Below are positions 42,885-44,422 of a stretch of 44,422 nt of DNA, in pieces. The number at the start of each line of letters is the position of its first letter. Position 1 is the first letter of the stretch. The notes beneath the pieces were generated by a model. The model saw only the letters and a program-made list of their open reading frames with translations. It had not been told where the DNA came from and made no database searches. The position numbers and the translations under genes were made by a program. Origin of the DNA: Mastigocoleus sp. MO_188.B34 (GTDB lineage: Bacteria > Cyanobacteriota > Cyanobacteriia > Cyanobacteriales > Nostocaceae); contig NZ_JASJDK010000071.1 in NCBI RefSeq assembly GCF_030065675.1, positions 1-44,422 of the forward strand. The letters run 5' to 3'.

Positions 42885-43824
42885 ATACCATCGCCTCCTG
42901 TGCTTTTTCCAAAATATCTACCACAGCCAAACCATTCCAACCATCTGAATGTGGTTTTTTACGAGTCTGCAAACATTCTAGAAAATGGGAACACTCAATT
43001 CTTAAAGGTTCTGATGCGGTGAAATCCATAACCTGACTTCCTCCATCTCGATTGTTGAGATTCTCGTCAACTCCTTTATGATGCACAGTTACTTGTTGAG
43101 CAACTTCATCATAAACTAACATCTGTTCTTCAGTGATAACGGTGGTACTGCGTTGCAATAATGGCCAATACCACGAACAATGGAGATGAGCAGTTTGACC
43201 ATCTATAAAAGATAAGTCTACATGAATATTATCTTCAATATTTGGTTGTAATATTGCCTGACCCGCAGCTTCCGCTTTTTCTATGGGAGGATTTCCTAGT
43301 AAGTCTAATACTACTGAAACATCATGAGGTGCAAAAGACCACCAAACATTCTCTTCCCGACGCACTTTACCAAGCTTTGCTCTTTGAGTTGCGACATGAA
43401 GCACCTTCCCAGCTTTACCACTAGTTAAATAATCTCGCATCCAAGCGATCGCAGGTTGATAAAGTAGCAAATGCCCCACCATCAAAATACGCGAGTGTTT
43501 GTCAGCATATTCTGCTAAGGCTTTAGCCTCTGCTGTTTTTAGTGTGATAGGTTTTTCGACAAACACATCTTTTCCTGCTTCTAAAGCCGCGATCGCAAAC
43601 TTATAGTGAGTTGGTGCTGGGGTAGCCAAGACAATTGCAGAAATATCCGACTCTAATACTTGCTGATAGTCAGAATAGGTAACTAATCCAGGATAATCAG
43701 CCTCCACTTTAGTTCTCAACTTAGGGTTGGTTTCTGCAACTCCAGCTAAAGCACCTAAAGTATGAAAATTACGAACCAGGTTTTTACCCCAATTCCCAGC
43801 ACCAACTACAACAACTTGACTCAT
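42877..43824 (-). CDS. wbpB: Gfo/Idh/MocA oxidoreductase, WbpB/WlbA-like
   Basis: This 315-residue protein has an N-terminal Rossmann NAD motif (VVVGAGNWGKNLVRNFHTLG) and the family signature EAGKDVFVEKPITLKTAEAKAL with the active-site Lys. WbpB/WlbA oxidises UDP-GlcNAc uronate at C3, coupled to NAD recycling. Short overlaps with the dehydrogenase (ATGA) and the acetyltransferase (8 bp) put it in a tight wbpA-wbpB-wbpD unit. Confidence 0.9.
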   Translation of the reverse strand: MSQVVVVGAGNWGKNLVRNFHTLGALAGVAETNPKLRTKVEADYPGLVTYSDYQQVLESDISAIVLATPAPTHYKFAIAALEAGKDVFVEKPITLKTAEAKALAEYADKHSRILMVGHLLLYQPAIAWMRDYLTSGKAGKVLHVATQRAKLGKVRREENVWWSFAPHDVSVVLDLLGNPPIEKAEAAGQAILQPNIEDNIHVDLSFIDGQTAHLHCSWYWPLLQRSTTVITEEQMLVYDEVAQQVTVHHKGVDENLNNRDGGSQVMDFTASEPLRIECSHFLECLQTRKKPHSDGWNGLAVVDILEKAQEAMVYG

Positions 43825-44422
43825 AATAGGGTCACCTTATCCCGATTGCAGTTCAAATTTCTCGTTACACCCCGCGTATCTAAAACAGCTTTTGCCTGTT
43901 CCACAATATTGACGTAATTAATTTGGGTATGATCGGTAGTAATTACGATCAAATCAAAACTTGGTATTATTTCTGGAGTTAAAGTCACAGATTCAAAAGT
44001 CTTACCTGATATAGTAATTCCTGGTACATAGGGATCATAGTAAGAAACATCTATCTCATCTTTTAATAAACTATTGATTATATGAATAGCTGGAGATTCT
44101 CGCCAGTCCCCCAAGTCTTTTTTATAAGCAACACCAATCATCAATATTTTTGCGTGAACTGGAGCTATACCTAACTTATTTAGAGTTCGCCAGATTTTTT
44201 CCCTGACAAATTCAGGCATCCGGCGATTAATTTCCCCTGCTAACGCGATAAAATGGGTTTCAAAGTTAAATTCTTTCGCTTTCCATTCCAAATAGTGAGG
44301 ATCTAGAGGAATACAATGTCCACCTACTCCAGGTCCGGGATAAAAAGGCATGATACCAAATGGTTTCGTATTGGCTGCATCTAGTACTTCCCAGACATTT
44401 AAATCCATGCGATCGCACAATA
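43821..44422 (-). CDS. wbpA: UDP-N-acetyl-D-glucosamine 6-dehydrogenase, WbpA-like (partial)
   Basis: Only the C-terminal part (about 200 residues) is in the window; the reading frame is open to the right edge and the start lies outside. It carries the catalytic Cys in PGPGVGGHCIPLDPHYLEWKAKEF. The C-terminal NAD/substrate domain follows with ILMIGVAYKKDLGDWRESPAIHII. This is the UDP-GlcNAc/UDP-ManNAc 6-dehydrogenase family (WbpA, WecC, VipA). It oxidises C6 to make the uronic acid, the first step of the cluster's sugar pathway. The first Met-like codon near 44420 is an internal TTG and not the true start. Confidence 0.92.
   Translation of the reverse strand, partial: LCDRMDLNVWEVLDAANTKPFGIMPFYPGPGVGGHCIPLDPHYLEWKAKEFNFETHFIALAGEINRRMPEFVREKIWRTLNKLGIAPVHAKILMIGVAYKKDLGDWRESPAIHIINSLLKDEIDVSYYDPYVPGITISGKTFESVTLTPEIIPSFDLIVITTDHTQINYVNIVEQAKAVLDTRGVTRNLNCNRDKVTLL

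Overview
The window looks like a chromosome segment of a filamentous, probably heterocyst-forming cyanobacterium (Nostocales). The reasons are: many GCGATCGC (HIP1) octamers, heptameric short tandem repeats (STRR type) between genes, a paired flavodiiron set in the order flv3-flv1, an acyl-ACP synthetase very close to the cyanobacterial Aas family, and an AT-rich genome with dispersed hairpin repeats. No rRNA, tRNA, CRISPR array or intact insertion sequence was found. The last gene runs off the right edge.

Layout. 1-4000: sparse, repeat-rich DNA with a tandem ABM-domain gene of doubtful start, an ATPase gene cut by one in-frame amber codon, and a family of palindromic repeats. 4001-7676: flavodiiron pair flv3-flv1, whose products probably form the O2-reducing heterodimer. 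8018-10197: an SDR with a TetR-type operator, and a MATE exporter. 10546-18498: a type I restriction-modification island (hsdM-hsdS-X-hsdR, minus strand) that seems to sit inside a GNAT acetyltransferase gene; gene X encodes a proteasome-beta/HslV/Anbu-like Ntn hydrolase. 18563-25807: housekeeping and stress genes (SDR, secreted protein, AhpC-like protein, divergent TetR/amine oxidase pair, small heat-shock protein, DUF1499 protein, ribosome-rescue hydrolase ArfB) with a MITE and gene remnants. 26248-28303: arsenic resistance pair acr3-arsH under a perfect ArsR-type palindrome. 28669-33266: YlqD-like protein, acyl-ACP synthetase, AraC regulator and aldo/keto reductase. 33461-44422: a minus-strand surface polysaccharide cluster.

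How genes work together. The polysaccharide cluster holds all five enzyme classes of the WbpA-B-E-D-I route to UDP-2,3-diacetamido-2,3-dideoxy-D-mannuronate, plus two GT4 glycosyltransferases, a Wzx-like flippase, a Wzy-like polymerase/ligase and a methyltransferase. Its order (A, B, D, E, wzx ... GT, I, GT) resembles the Pseudomonas aeruginosa O5 B-band locus. In the restriction island HsdM and HsdS should methylate, HsdR should cut, and the embedded Ntn hydrolase-like protein, translationally coupled to hsdS, is the best candidate for an undescribed component, possibly a protease that controls or executes part of the defence response.

All family assignments come from reading motifs by eye; no database search was run.
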